From Bacteroidota bacterium (lineage in GTDB: Bacteria; Bacteroidota; Bacteroidia; Bacteroidales; Bacteroidaceae): a stretch of DNA of 47,039 nucleotides. The stretch spans positions 1-47,039 of the forward strand of contig JAEXAJ010000043.1 in NCBI GenBank assembly GCA_023458215.1, given 5' to 3'. The notes beneath the pieces are model-generated. The model searched no databases, was not told the origin of the DNA, and saw only the letters and a program-made list of their open reading frames with translations. Every line of letters starts with the position of its first letter. Position 1 is the first letter of the stretch. Of the stretch, positions 1 to 7,507 are shown in pieces. The position numbers and the translations under genes are program-made.

Positions 1-840
1 AAAGACGTTACTTGTATTGCCCGTGGCGAACATCTTGCAGCTATACGTGAGCGCGGGTTATTGTTGCACTCCGATCTGAAAGGTGAACACACTTTGAACG
101 TGGATGCATTTACTGCCGAAGAATTTCAAGGGAAAGCAGATGTCATCTTTGTATGCGTCAAAGGCTATTCCGTAGATTCTATTACGGAATTAATCAAGCG
201 TGCCGCACACGAAAACACGGTGGTTATCCCCATCCTGAATGTGTATGGCACGGGACCTCGCATTCAGCGGCTCGTGCCCGGTGTGACGGTGCTCGATGGC
301 TGTATCTACATCGTAGGTTTCGTATCGGGTAAGGGTGAAATCACGCAAATGGGTAAGATATTCCGCCTGGTGTATGGTGCACACAAAGGCACCGGCGTGC
401 CCGCAGGAATGCTGGAAGCCGTGCAGCATGACTTGCAGGAAAGCGGCATCAAAGCCGAAATATCTCCCGATATCAACCTGGATACTTTTGTAAAGTGGTC
501 GTTTATCTCTGCCATGGCAGTTACCGGCGCTTATTATGATGTGCCTATGGGTGAAGTACAGAAGCCCGGCAAGGTGCGCGATACCTTCATCGGATTATCC
601 CGTGAGAGTGCGGCATTAGGACGAAAGCTAGGCATTGAATTTAAAGAAGATGTTATAGCCTACAACCTCAAAGTAATTGATAAGCTTGCCCCTGAAAGTA
701 CCGCTTCCATGCAGAAGGACTTGGCCAAAGGGCACGAATCGGAAGTACAAGGGCTGCTGTTTGATGTGATTGCCGCTGCCGAGGAACAAGGAATAGACAT
801 TCCGACGTACAGGATGGTGGCGGAGAAGTTCAAAAGGTAG
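1..840 (+). CDS. panE: 2-dehydropantoate 2-reductase, 5' end cut by window
   Basis: This enzyme reduces ketopantoate to pantoate with NADPH in the cytoplasmic pathway to pantothenate and coenzyme A. The frame is open from base 1, so the N-terminal dinucleotide-binding motif and the true start lie outside the window. What remains is about 279 residues, against about 300 for the family. Visible family features are the strand VIFVCVKGYSVD, where the K of the CVK segment is a typical PanE position, and the helical C-terminal ApbA domain with DTFVKWSFISAM, a conserved region containing the substrate-contacting Lys. An ATG or TTG inside this frame (for example at 61) is not the real start, because conserved sequence continues upstream of it. 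It lies 53 bp upstream of lgt on the same strand. Family assignment is confident; no assay-level specificity can be read. Confidence 0.88.
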   Translation, partial: KDVTCIARGEHLAAIRERGLLLHSDLKGEHTLNVDAFTAEEFQGKADVIFVCVKGYSVDSITELIKRAAHENTVVIPILNVYGTGPRIQRLVPGVTVLDGCIYIVGFVSGKGEITQMGKIFRLVYGAHKGTGVPAGMLEAVQHDLQESGIKAEISPDINLDTFVKWSFISAMAVTGAYYDVPMGEVQKPGKVRDTFIGLSRESAALGRKLGIEFKEDVIAYNLKVIDKLAPESTASMQKDLAKGHESEVQGLLFDVIAAAEEQGIDIPTYRMVAEKFKR

Positions 841-893
841 ATAAGCCTATCTTCAAGCAACCCGAATAATAAACCTATAATAGTATACTAATT

Positions 894-1766
894 ATGTTAC
901 CACTACTCAGCATCAACTGGAACCCGAATCCCGAACTGTTCAACCTCTTCGGGCATCTTCCTATCCGCTATTATGGCCTGTTGTGGGTCATCGGACTCGG
1001 ACTTGCGTATCTCATAGTACGCCAGCAGTACCGCGACAAGAAAATAGGAGACGATAAATTTGAACCGCTCTTCTTCTACTGCTTCTTTGGCATTCTCATC
1101 GGCGCCCGCTTGGGACACTGCTTGTTCTATCAGCCCGATTACTACCTGCATCACTTTTGGGAAATGATACTCCCCGTCAAGTTCCTGCCCAACGGCGACT
1201 GGAAGTGGAGCGGCTACGAAGGTCTTGCCAGTCACGGCGGAACATTGGGTCTGATTATTTCCCTTTGGCTCTACTGCCGCAAGACGAAGATGCATTACAT
1301 GGACGTAGTGGATATGATAGCCGTTGCCACCCCTATTACCGCCTGCTTCATCCGTCTTGCCAACCTGATGAACTCCGAGATTATCGGCAACCCGACCAAT
1401 GTTCCCTGGGCTTTCGTCTTCGAACGGGTAGACATGATACCCCGTCACCCGGCACAGCTTTACGAAGCAATCGCCTACTTCATCTTCTTCCTCGGAATGG
1501 TTTATCTCTATAAACGCGGGCAGAAGAAGCAAGCAGCAGCCCCTACCAAACAGGCAGCCGCACAACCCTATTATCACCGTGGGTTCTTCTTCGGGCTTTG
1601 CCTGGCAGAGATATTCACCTTCCGCTTCTTCATCGAGTTCCTGAAAGAAAACCAAGTAGGATTTGAAGACGGTATGACGTTCAATATGGGTCAGTGGCTC
1701 AGCATTCCGTTCGTAATTATCGGAATATACTTCATGTTCTTCTACGGAAAGAAAAAGAAAGCATAA
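894..1766 (+). CDS. lgt: Prolipoprotein diacylglyceryl transferase
   Basis: Lgt is an inner-membrane enzyme that moves diacylglycerol from phosphatidylglycerol to the lipobox cysteine of prolipoproteins, the first step of lipoprotein maturation. The 290-residue length is normal. The sequence has about seven hydrophobic segments. The Lgt signature region is recognisable as [16 protein letters not shown], which carries the essential Arg, together with HGGTLG and the later [10 protein letters not shown] block. The N-terminus (INWNPNP, then IRYYGLLW) is the usual Lgt opening and supports the ATG at 894. A Lys/Gln/Ala-rich stretch at about residues 205-222 ([14 protein letters not shown]) is a low-complexity cytoplasmic loop. 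The many lipoproteins in this window are its expected substrates. A 294-codon antisense frame is open across the gene but looks like a shadow. Confidence 0.95.
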   Translation: MLPLLSINWNPNPELFNLFGHLPIRYYGLLWVIGLGLAYLIVRQQYRDKKIGDDKFEPLFFYCFFGILIGARLGHCLFYQPDYYLHHFWEMILPVKFLPNGDWKWSGYEGLASHGGTLGLIISLWLYCRKTKMHYMDVVDMIAVATPITACFIRLANLMNSEIIGNPTNVPWAFVFERVDMIPRHPAQLYEAIAYFIFFLGMVYLYKRGQKKQAAAPTKQAAAQPYYHRGFFFGLCLAEIFTFRFFIEFLKENQVGFEDGMTFNMGQWLSIPFVIIGIYFMFFYGKKKKA

Positions 1767-1778
1767 AGCCGAAATAGA

Positions 1779-1864
1779 TTTAGGCACGGATTACACAGAT
1801 TTCACGGAACTAAGCCATTACAAAGCTATCAAAACCGTGTTTTTCCGTGTAATCCGTGCCTAAA
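1779..1864. repeat. Long inverted repeat between convergent genes (terminator or dispersed repeat)
   Basis: TTTAGGCACGGATTACAC at 1779-1796 and its exact reverse complement at 1847-1864 form a perfect 18-bp stem around a 50-nt loop. Next to them, CACGG (1803-1807) and CCGTG (1835-1839) extend the pairing after a short mismatch. The element lies between the stop codons of lgt (plus) and the DUF5020 gene (minus), where a bidirectional terminator is expected. There is no long T-run on either side. From memory, sequences like GGCACGGATTACACGG recur in intergenic regions of Bacteroides genomes, so it may be a dispersed repeat that also acts as a transcription stop. Confidence 0.75.
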
Positions 1865-1886
1865 TTATATCACAAATACAGTCGTT

Positions 1887-2594
1887 TTAGTTCAGCGTCC
1901 ACTTCAGCGCCAGTGTAGGAATGGCATAAAAGCCGTCTCTTCCTCCGAAATTATTGCTTAACTCCAACTCGGAGCCTACACTCAGATTGAAATTCTTACT
2001 GATTCCTTTTACACGGTTCAGGTTCACCCAAAACTGAGGCTCGGACAGGAAAATAGTCTTTCCATAAGCCGTTTCTTCCCGCCACCAGTCGGCAAAACCG
2101 GAGAAAGTCAACAGATTATCGCAGAAATTCATATACCAAGTACCCGTCAACTGGAAGTTATTGGGAGAGTGATGCTTCTGAATATACTTGTACATGGCAG
2201 TCAAAGAGAACCCGCGAGAGAAAGAAGCATTATTGTAAGTATAGGTCAGACCGCCCAGATAAGCATTATTATAAGAAAATCCCTTTGCCAATCCGCCATT
2301 ATACTCCACATGGATAGAAAACGGATTCTTCCAGAACTTCAACTCACGGGCTATTTCCCAATAAGCGGCAGCCACCCCGTCCGAAGTATAGTCCATATCG
2401 ACGAAGAAGTAGGTACTACCCCACCCGTCCGGTTGGAACTTCTCGACCGTGGAAGTCAGCAACGGACGTCCTTTCAAATCTTTATCATACAAGGAGCGAC
2501 CGAAATCGTAGTGCAACTGAATGTTTTGCGCACAAATATTGCCACCTATCGATAACAATAGACCTAGGAAAAGGGATAATAGTAGTTTCTTCAT
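1887..2594 (-). CDS. DUF5020 family outer-membrane beta-barrel protein (Tsx-like)
   Basis: The 235-residue protein starts with a Sec signal peptide (MKKLLLSLFLGLLLSIGGNICAQ, cleavage probably after CAQ). The rest consists of alternating aromatic-rich amphipathic strands and ends in WTLN. The pattern (LHYDFGRSLY, then VDMDYTSDGVAAAYWEIARELKFW and a later aromatic strand SEPQFWVNLN) matches DUF5020, which is related to the nucleoside-specific channel Tsx. Its likely place is the outer membrane and its likely job is small-molecule passage, possibly nucleosides. This is family-level inference. It is transcribed alone toward lgt. The nucleoside and ribose locus 6.7 kb away may be a coincidence, but it makes a nucleoside-related role worth testing. 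Confidence 0.75.
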   Translation of the reverse strand: MKKLLLSLFLGLLLSIGGNICAQNIQLHYDFGRSLYDKDLKGRPLLTSTVEKFQPDGWGSTYFFVDMDYTSDGVAAAYWEIARELKFWKNPFSIHVEYNGGLAKGFSYNNAYLGGLTYTYNNASFSRGFSLTAMYKYIQKHHSPNNFQLTGTWYMNFCDNLLTFSGFADWWREETAYGKTIFLSEPQFWVNLNRVKGISKNFNLSVGSELELSNNFGGRDGFYAIPTLALKWTLN

Positions 2595-2620
2595 GACTAA
2601 GTATTTTTTAGAAATATGCG

Positions 2621-2628
2621 CAAAAATA
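2621..2628 (-). promoter_or_regulatory. Putative -7 box for the DUF5020 gene
   Basis: On the minus strand this reads TATTTTTG, fitting the Bacteroides TAnnTTTG -7 consensus, 26 nt upstream of the start codon at 2594. The -33 region is weak (CAA on the plus strand near 2648). This is a motif match only. Confidence 0.4.
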
Positions 2629-2768
2629 CTTAAATGAGTGAATAAACCAATACCTGCGTCTCTTTATTTACACATTTCAACCCCACACCCGAAACATATT
2701 ATTCCATCTCCTTACTGATAGAATGCCTATTTTTACGCCAACAATCAACCGTAAAATCAAATACCATT

Positions 2769-4970
2769 ATGAGAAAGAAGATTATTTGGCTACTATGCAT
2801 CCTCCCGCTTTCGATGTCGCTTCAAGCACAAACATCCTACGCTTTCCGCGACACAAGGCTCAATGACGAGAAACGGATCGACAACCTGCTCTCTGTACTG
2901 ACACTGGACGAGAAGATTGATTTACTATCCACGAATCTCGGCGTACCTCGCCTGGGCATTCCCAATTGCGGGCATTACGAAGGACTGCACGGACTCACGC
3001 TGGGTGGCCCCGCAGCCTGGGGCGGACGAAAGAAAACCGATGACGGACGGATGGTACCCACCAACTATCCTACCACCATTTTCCCGCAATCCTACGGCTT
3101 AGGTTCCACGTGGGACATTCCGCTGGTACAGAAGGTAGCCGAACAGGCTTCCGAAGAAGCCCGGTACTACATGCAAACTCTTGACAACAAGCGCAATTCG
3201 CTCGTAATGCGTGCCCCCAATGCCGACCTTGCCCGCGACCCTCGTTGGGGACGAACAGAAGAAAGTTTTGGTGAAGATCCCTTCCTTACCGCACAACTTA
3301 CCATTGCCAGCGTGCGAGGCTTGCAAGGCAACCATCCACGCTATTGGAAAACCGCTTCCCTCATGAAGCATTTCCTAGCCAACAGCAATGAAGACGGACG
3401 AGACAGTACTTCGTCCAACTTCGACGAGCGACTGTTCCGCGAGTACTACTCTTACCCCTTTTACAAAGGTATCACCGAAGGTGGAAGCCGGGCGTTCATG
3501 GCAGCGTACAACAGTTGGAACGGCACGCCCATGACTATCCACCCTTGTCTGGAAGCCATTGCCCGTAAGGAGTGGGGAACCAACGGAATCATCTGTACCG
3601 ATGGCGGCGCGCTCAAATTGTTAGTAGAATCTCATAAAAGCTTCCCTACACTCACCGAAGGTGCCGCTGCCGTAGTGAAGGCTACCGTAGGACAGTTCCT
3701 CGACAACTACTTGCCCTACATTAAAGAAGCCCTCGACAAAGGTCTCGTAACTGAAGCGGATATCGACAAAGCCATCCGAGGCAATCTATACGTGGCTTTG
3801 AAATTAGGATTGCTGGACGGTGAAAACTCCAAGAACCCCTATCTCTCTATCGGCAAAGATGCATCGGCCACCCCACCCTTCCTGACAGACGCCGCTAAGC
3901 AACTGGCAAGAGAGGTTACCGCCAAATCGGTGATCCTGCTGAAGAACAACACCGTTTCCGGCACCGCTCCTTTGCTCCCCCTAAACGGAGAGAAGCTGAA
4001 GAAAATAGCCGTCATCGGCCCATACGCCAACAAAATCGTGCAAGATTGGTACAGTGGAACGCCTCCGTATGAAGTGACCATTCTCGATGGAATACGTTCT
4101 GCCGCAGATAAGAACGTCCAAGTGCTCTATGCCGAAGACAACCGGATGGACGAGGCTACCCGGATAGCCCGCGAAGCTGACGTAGCCGTAGTTTGTGTAG
4201 GCAATCACCCCTTCGGAACAAAAACCGACTGGAAGTTCTGCCCCGTTCCCAGCGACGGACGTGAGGCGGTAGACCGCAAATCGCTCTCCTTGCCCGACGA
4301 GGATTTAGTGAAACAGGTACTAAAGGCAAACCCCCATACCGTGCTTGTTCTTGTCAGCAACTTCCCCTATACCATCAACTGGAGTCAGGAACATGTGCCT
4401 GCCATCGTACACATCACCCATTGCAGCCAGGAGCAAGGCAATGGTCTGGCAGATGTCCTGTTCGGAAAAGTAAGCCCCGCCGGACGCACAGTGCAGACTT
4501 GGGTAAAGGATATCACCGACCTGCCCGACATGATGGATTATGATATCCGCAACGGACGCACTTATATGTATCAGAAGGGTGAAGTTCTCTACCCCTTCGG
4601 CTATGGCCTAAGCTATACCACATTTAAATACGACCGGATAAAGTCTATCAAGCAAAACAAGGATGAGATCCAGGTAACAGCAGAAATCACGAATACGGGG
4701 CTAAGAAACAGCGACGAAGTCGTTCAGTTATACGTCAGCTACCCCCACTCGAAGGTGGAACGTCCTGCAAAGCAACTCAAGGCCTTCGACCGGATATCTA
4801 TCCAAGCAGGCGAAACAAAGGAGGTGACCCTGAGCATTTCCAAAGATGATTTGCGTTATTGGAATATCGACCGGCAAGCCTTCGTCCTCGAACCGGGGAC
4901 AGTAAACCTGCTTATCGGTGCCTCATCAGCCGATATACGCTTAGAAGGGGAGATTAAAGTTACCAAGTAG
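2769..4970 (+). CDS. Glycoside hydrolase family 3 beta-glycosidase
   Basis: This is a 733-residue periplasmic GH3 enzyme with a signal peptide (MRKKIIWLLCILPLSMSLQAQ). Domains run in the usual order: a GH3 N-terminal barrel at about 35-350, a GH3 C-terminal domain at about 385-600, and a fibronectin III-like domain at about 645-720. Recognisable elements are RDPRWGRTEESFGEDP, the KHFLANS segment, and the nucleophile Asp at about 278 in CTDGGAL. A later REAVDRKSLSLP stretch corresponds to the acid/base region. Family members are beta-glucosidases, beta-xylosidases and related exo-enzymes; the exact sugar cannot be read. It is not part of a SusCD operon: the gene behind it is divergent, and the next gene follows after 230 bp containing the palindrome array. 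Confidence 0.9.
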   Translation: MRKKIIWLLCILPLSMSLQAQTSYAFRDTRLNDEKRIDNLLSVLTLDEKIDLLSTNLGVPRLGIPNCGHYEGLHGLTLGGPAAWGGRKKTDDGRMVPTNYPTTIFPQSYGLGSTWDIPLVQKVAEQASEEARYYMQTLDNKRNSLVMRAPNADLARDPRWGRTEESFGEDPFLTAQLTIASVRGLQGNHPRYWKTASLMKHFLANSNEDGRDSTSSNFDERLFREYYSYPFYKGITEGGSRAFMAAYNSWNGTPMTIHPCLEAIARKEWGTNGIICTDGGALKLLVESHKSFPTLTEGAAAVVKATVGQFLDNYLPYIKEALDKGLVTEADIDKAIRGNLYVALKLGLLDGENSKNPYLSIGKDASATPPFLTDAAKQLAREVTAKSVILLKNNTVSGTAPLLPLNGEKLKKIAVIGPYANKIVQDWYSGTPPYEVTILDGIRSAADKNVQVLYAEDNRMDEATRIAREADVAVVCVGNHPFGTKTDWKFCPVPSDGREAVDRKSLSLPDEDLVKQVLKANPHTVLVLVSNFPYTINWSQEHVPAIVHITHCSQEQGNGLADVLFGKVSPAGRTVQTWVKDITDLPDMMDYDIRNGRTYMYQKGEVLYPFGYGLSYTTFKYDRIKSIKQNKDEIQVTAEITNTGLRNSDEVVQLYVSYPHSKVERPAKQLKAFDRISIQAGETKEVTLSISKDDLRYWNIDRQAFVLEPGTVNLLIGASSADIRLEGEIKVTK

Positions 4971-5005
4971 TAAGAGCCAAGAGTTCGATTAACTTGTTTC
5001 GGTCT

Positions 5006-5089
5006 TTGCCATCGTATTGGCAAACTTTTGCCACCAGCTTGGCAAGACTTTGCCAACACGATGGCAAAAGCTTGCCAAGCTGGTGGCAA
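5006..5089. repeat. Four phased 22-bp palindromic units (TTGCCA-N6-TGGCAA)
   Basis: Units at 5006-5023, 5028-5045, 5050-5067 and 5072-5089 each have TTGCCA, six variable bases, then TGGCAA. They are separated by exactly 4 nt, giving a strict 22-bp period. The cores are TCGTAT, CCAGCT, ACACGA and AGCTGG. Unit 4 is the exact reverse complement of unit 2. Unit 3 is the reverse complement of unit 1 with one mismatch. As RNA, each unit can form a 6-bp hairpin whose 6-nt loop is complementary to the loop two units away. The array lies between the GH3 gene and the AhcY-like gene, ending 65 bp before a -7-like box. Confidence 0.9.
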
Positions 5090-5154
5090 CAAGAAAGAGA
5101 TACGTATACCTGAAACTTTAGAGAGCTAATGGACGAATCTAAACAATATGTTGT

Positions 5155-5162
5155 TAACTTTG
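5155..5162 (+). promoter_or_regulatory. Putative -7 box for the AhcY-like/deaminase unit
   Basis: TAACTTTG fits TAnnTTTG and lies 38 nt upstream of the ATG at 5201, leaving a short leader. No good -33 TTTG is seen 19-21 nt upstream, so an activator may be needed, or the match may be fortuitous. Confidence 0.5.
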
Positions 5163-5200
5163 CATCTCTAATCATCAAGGTAATACCATTATATCATTGA

Positions 5201-6262
5201 ATGTTTGCCATGTTAAACTCTATCGACCAGCTAATCTGCTCTACCTATCGGGAAGATGAATATCCCGTCTCACTCCATCAGACCCGTGAATGGAGCCGGA
5301 CGCTCCCACTGAAAGGACTCACCGTACTGGATGCCACTCCCGTATTCCGCAATACCCTAGTCAAGCACCGCGCTCTTATAGCCGCCGGAGCAGAACTGAT
5401 CGTAGGTATCTCCGATGTGATGCCACGGGATGAGCAGATTGCCGACCTGCTTCGTCGCTCGAGCATCCGTGTCATGCATCCCGAAGACGCCCCCGCAGCC
5501 GTTGATATCATCCTCGATTGCGCCGCCGCCTTCAGCGCCTGGCAGCCCCGCATCGGCTTTGTGGAACTTACCCGCTCGGGCGTGGAGAAATTCAGCCACG
5601 TAGACAAGCCCGTGTTTTTAGCCGATAACGGACGCATCAAGCGCATCGAAACCTGCCTTGGCACGGGCGAGAGCTATTATCGTGCCATGAAGCAACTGGG
5701 ATATGATGAATGGAAAGGCAAGAAACTCGTTGTCTTCGGCAGTGGAAAGGTGGGTACAGGCATCATTGCGTACGCCCATAAACTGGGTGCCCGCATCACT
5801 GTTGTCACCGACCCCAAAAGCGTGACCGCACAGATTACCGCATTTACCACCGATATCATTGATTATCGAGACACCCCCACGGTAGCGCAGGCCGTGCAAG
5901 ACGCATACGCCGTAGTCACCGCCACCGGAGTTGCCCATGCCCTGGAAGGCAATTGTCCGGCCGAAGCCCTGCTCCACTCCCCCGCCTTGCTTGCCAATAT
6001 GGGAGTAGAAGACGAATACGGCCCGTCCATCCCTGCCGAGCGGGTACTCGAAGGCAAGAAAACCCTTAACTTCATTCTGGACGAACCTACCCACCTGAAA
6101 TACATCGACGCCACCATGGCCTTGCACAACGAGGGCGCACTCTACCTTTCCACCCATCCCGAAGCACGTGGATTGATAGAGCCTCAGCCCGAATTGGAAG
6201 AACATCTATTAGAAATCTGTCGCCTCAACGGTTGTATCACCGACGAGTTAGACCTCATTTAA
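5201..6262 (+). CDS. Short adenosylhomocysteinase-like NAD-binding protein
   Basis: The 353-residue protein resembles S-adenosylhomocysteine hydrolase (AhcY) but is shorter than the usual 420-480 residues and is diverged. The clearest part is a Rossmann motif GSGKVGTG at residues 180-187, after KGKKLVVF. Upstream, LADNGRIKRIETCLGTGESYYRAM sits where AhcY has its conserved substrate and catalytic block, and DATPVFRNTLVKHRALIAAGAELIVG resembles the AhcY N-terminal domain. I do not see the strict AhcY signature residues or the C-terminal NAD-capping tail. The deaminase gene follows after 21 bp, which suggests the true substrate may be S-inosylhomocysteine, or that the protein has another thioether-nucleoside role. 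A second in-frame ATG at 5210 is an alternative start. The fold family is fairly sure; the activity is inferred. Confidence 0.7.
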   Translation: MFAMLNSIDQLICSTYREDEYPVSLHQTREWSRTLPLKGLTVLDATPVFRNTLVKHRALIAAGAELIVGISDVMPRDEQIADLLRRSSIRVMHPEDAPAAVDIILDCAAAFSAWQPRIGFVELTRSGVEKFSHVDKPVFLADNGRIKRIETCLGTGESYYRAMKQLGYDEWKGKKLVVFGSGKVGTGIIAYAHKLGARITVVTDPKSVTAQITAFTTDIIDYRDTPTVAQAVQDAYAVVTATGVAHALEGNCPAEALLHSPALLANMGVEDEYGPSIPAERVLEGKKTLNFILDEPTHLKYIDATMALHNEGALYLSTHPEARGLIEPQPELEEHLLEICRLNGCITDELDLI

Positions 6263-6283
6263 CGCCCAATACCACCATCTGAT

Positions 6284-7507
6284 ATGAAAACCAGCTTGCT
6301 TCTACGGGGAGTTGTTCACCTCAACCACCCGACAAATATCCTCATCGAAGGAAACCGTTTTAAGAGTCTCAACGCTCCCGCCGATACTCCGGCAGACACC
6401 GTAATAGATTGCGAAGGACTTGCCATCCTCCCCCCTTTCTATAACGCCCACACCCATGCCGCCATGACCCTACTCCGTGGTTATGCCGATGACATGCCGT
6501 TGTTTCAGTGGCTCAACGAATACATTTGGCCTTACGAAGCGCGGATGACTTCCACGGACATCTATAACGGCACGCGACTGGCTATTCTCGAAATGATAAA
6601 GTCGGGCAGCGTCTTCTTCAACGATATGTACTGGGATATCGAGGAGACGATACGTGCCGCCGAAGAGATGGGCATACGCGCCGCCGTCGGCGTCACCTTC
6701 ATGGATCGCATGAGTGAAGAACAGATAGAAGCAAACTTCCGCTTCATCGACCGCTGGACCGACCGTGCCAACGGAAGAATACAGATAACCGTAGCCCCGC
6801 ATGCCATCTATACCGTAAATGAAGCCTTGTTCCGCCGTTGTGCGGAAGCCGCCCGCCGCAAAGGTTTGGTACTCCACACCCACCTGGCGGAAACCGAACA
6901 AGAGGTGAAAGATTGCATTGCCGCTCATGGAATGACACCTGTACGCTGGCTGGATTCTATCGGCGTATTGGGAGAGAATGTAGTGGCCGCCCACGTAGTC
7001 CACGTAGACGATGAAGAGATAGAGATTCTGAAACAACGGAAAGTAACCATTGTCCATAATCCCTGTTCCAACATGAAGCTATCTTCGGGCATCTTCCGTG
7101 CACAGGCCTTCTCCGCCTCCGATTGTCGCATCGCTTTAGGAACGGACGGCGCCTCGTCCAACAACAACCTCGACATGCGCGAGGAAATGAAAACAGCCGC
7201 CCTGCTCGCCAAATGCCAACATACCCCTGACACGCTTTCGGCGCACGAAGTCCTGCAATGGGGCACACAGAATGCCGCCGAAGCATTCGGCATAAACGCT
7301 GGCATCATCGCCGAAGGCAAACTGGCGGATGCGGTGCTGGTAAATCTTCACAATGAGCGCCTCCTCCCCTGCCATAATCTTATCTCCAACTGGGTATATG
7401 CCGCCGATAGCCGATGCATCGATACCGTGATTTGCGACGGAAAGATTATCATGGAGCATGGAAGGGTAGCGGGAGAAGAGGAAATTACGAAAGCCGTTTC
7501 CCTTTGA
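6284..7507 (+). CDS. mtaD: 5-methylthioadenosine/S-adenosylhomocysteine deaminase (amidohydrolase)
   Basis: This 407-residue metal-dependent amidohydrolase belongs to the MtaD/SAH-deaminase branch, which converts SAH to S-inosylhomocysteine or MTA to methylthioinosine. Metal-binding features are the HxH pair H56 and H58 in NAHTHAAM, a later His in LHTHLAETEQE, VVAAHVVHVD, and Asp288 in LGTDGASSNNN. The phrase MTLLRGYADDMPLFQWLNEYIWPYE is typical of this branch and not of guanine deaminase or dihydroorotase. Length is normal and the protein is cytoplasmic. It is 21 bp behind the AhcY-like gene, so the two are probably one operon. Its last 23 bp overlap the convergent gene on the other strand, so no terminator fits between them. 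Exact substrate preference (SAH, MTA or adenosine) cannot be decided from sequence. Confidence 0.85.
   Translation: MKTSLLLRGVVHLNHPTNILIEGNRFKSLNAPADTPADTVIDCEGLAILPPFYNAHTHAAMTLLRGYADDMPLFQWLNEYIWPYEARMTSTDIYNGTRLAILEMIKSGSVFFNDMYWDIEETIRAAEEMGIRAAVGVTFMDRMSEEQIEANFRFIDRWTDRANGRIQITVAPHAIYTVNEALFRRCAEAARRKGLVLHTHLAETEQEVKDCIAAHGMTPVRWLDSIGVLGENVVAAHVVHVDDEEIEILKQRKVTIVHNPCSNMKLSSGIFRAQAFSASDCRIALGTDGASSNNNLDMREEMKTAALLAKCQHTPDTLSAHEVLQWGTQNAAEAFGINAGIIAEGKLADAVLVNLHNERLLPCHNLISNWVYAADSRCIDTVICDGKIIMEHGRVAGEEEITKAVSL

Noticed and set aside
903..1787. 294-codon minus-strand open frame opposite lgt
   Set aside because: lgt is certain on the plus strand; the antisense product is Glu/Val-rich without recognisable motifs, and it would run through the inverted repeat context.
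5006..5089. CRISPR array
   Set aside because: The units are palindromic with a 22-bp period and 4-bp gaps. There are no unique spacers of 30 bp and no cas genes nearby.
5618..6205. 195-codon minus-strand frame opposite the AhcY-like gene
   Set aside because: It is an antisense shadow in a GC-rich coding region; the plus-strand protein has a clear Rossmann motif.
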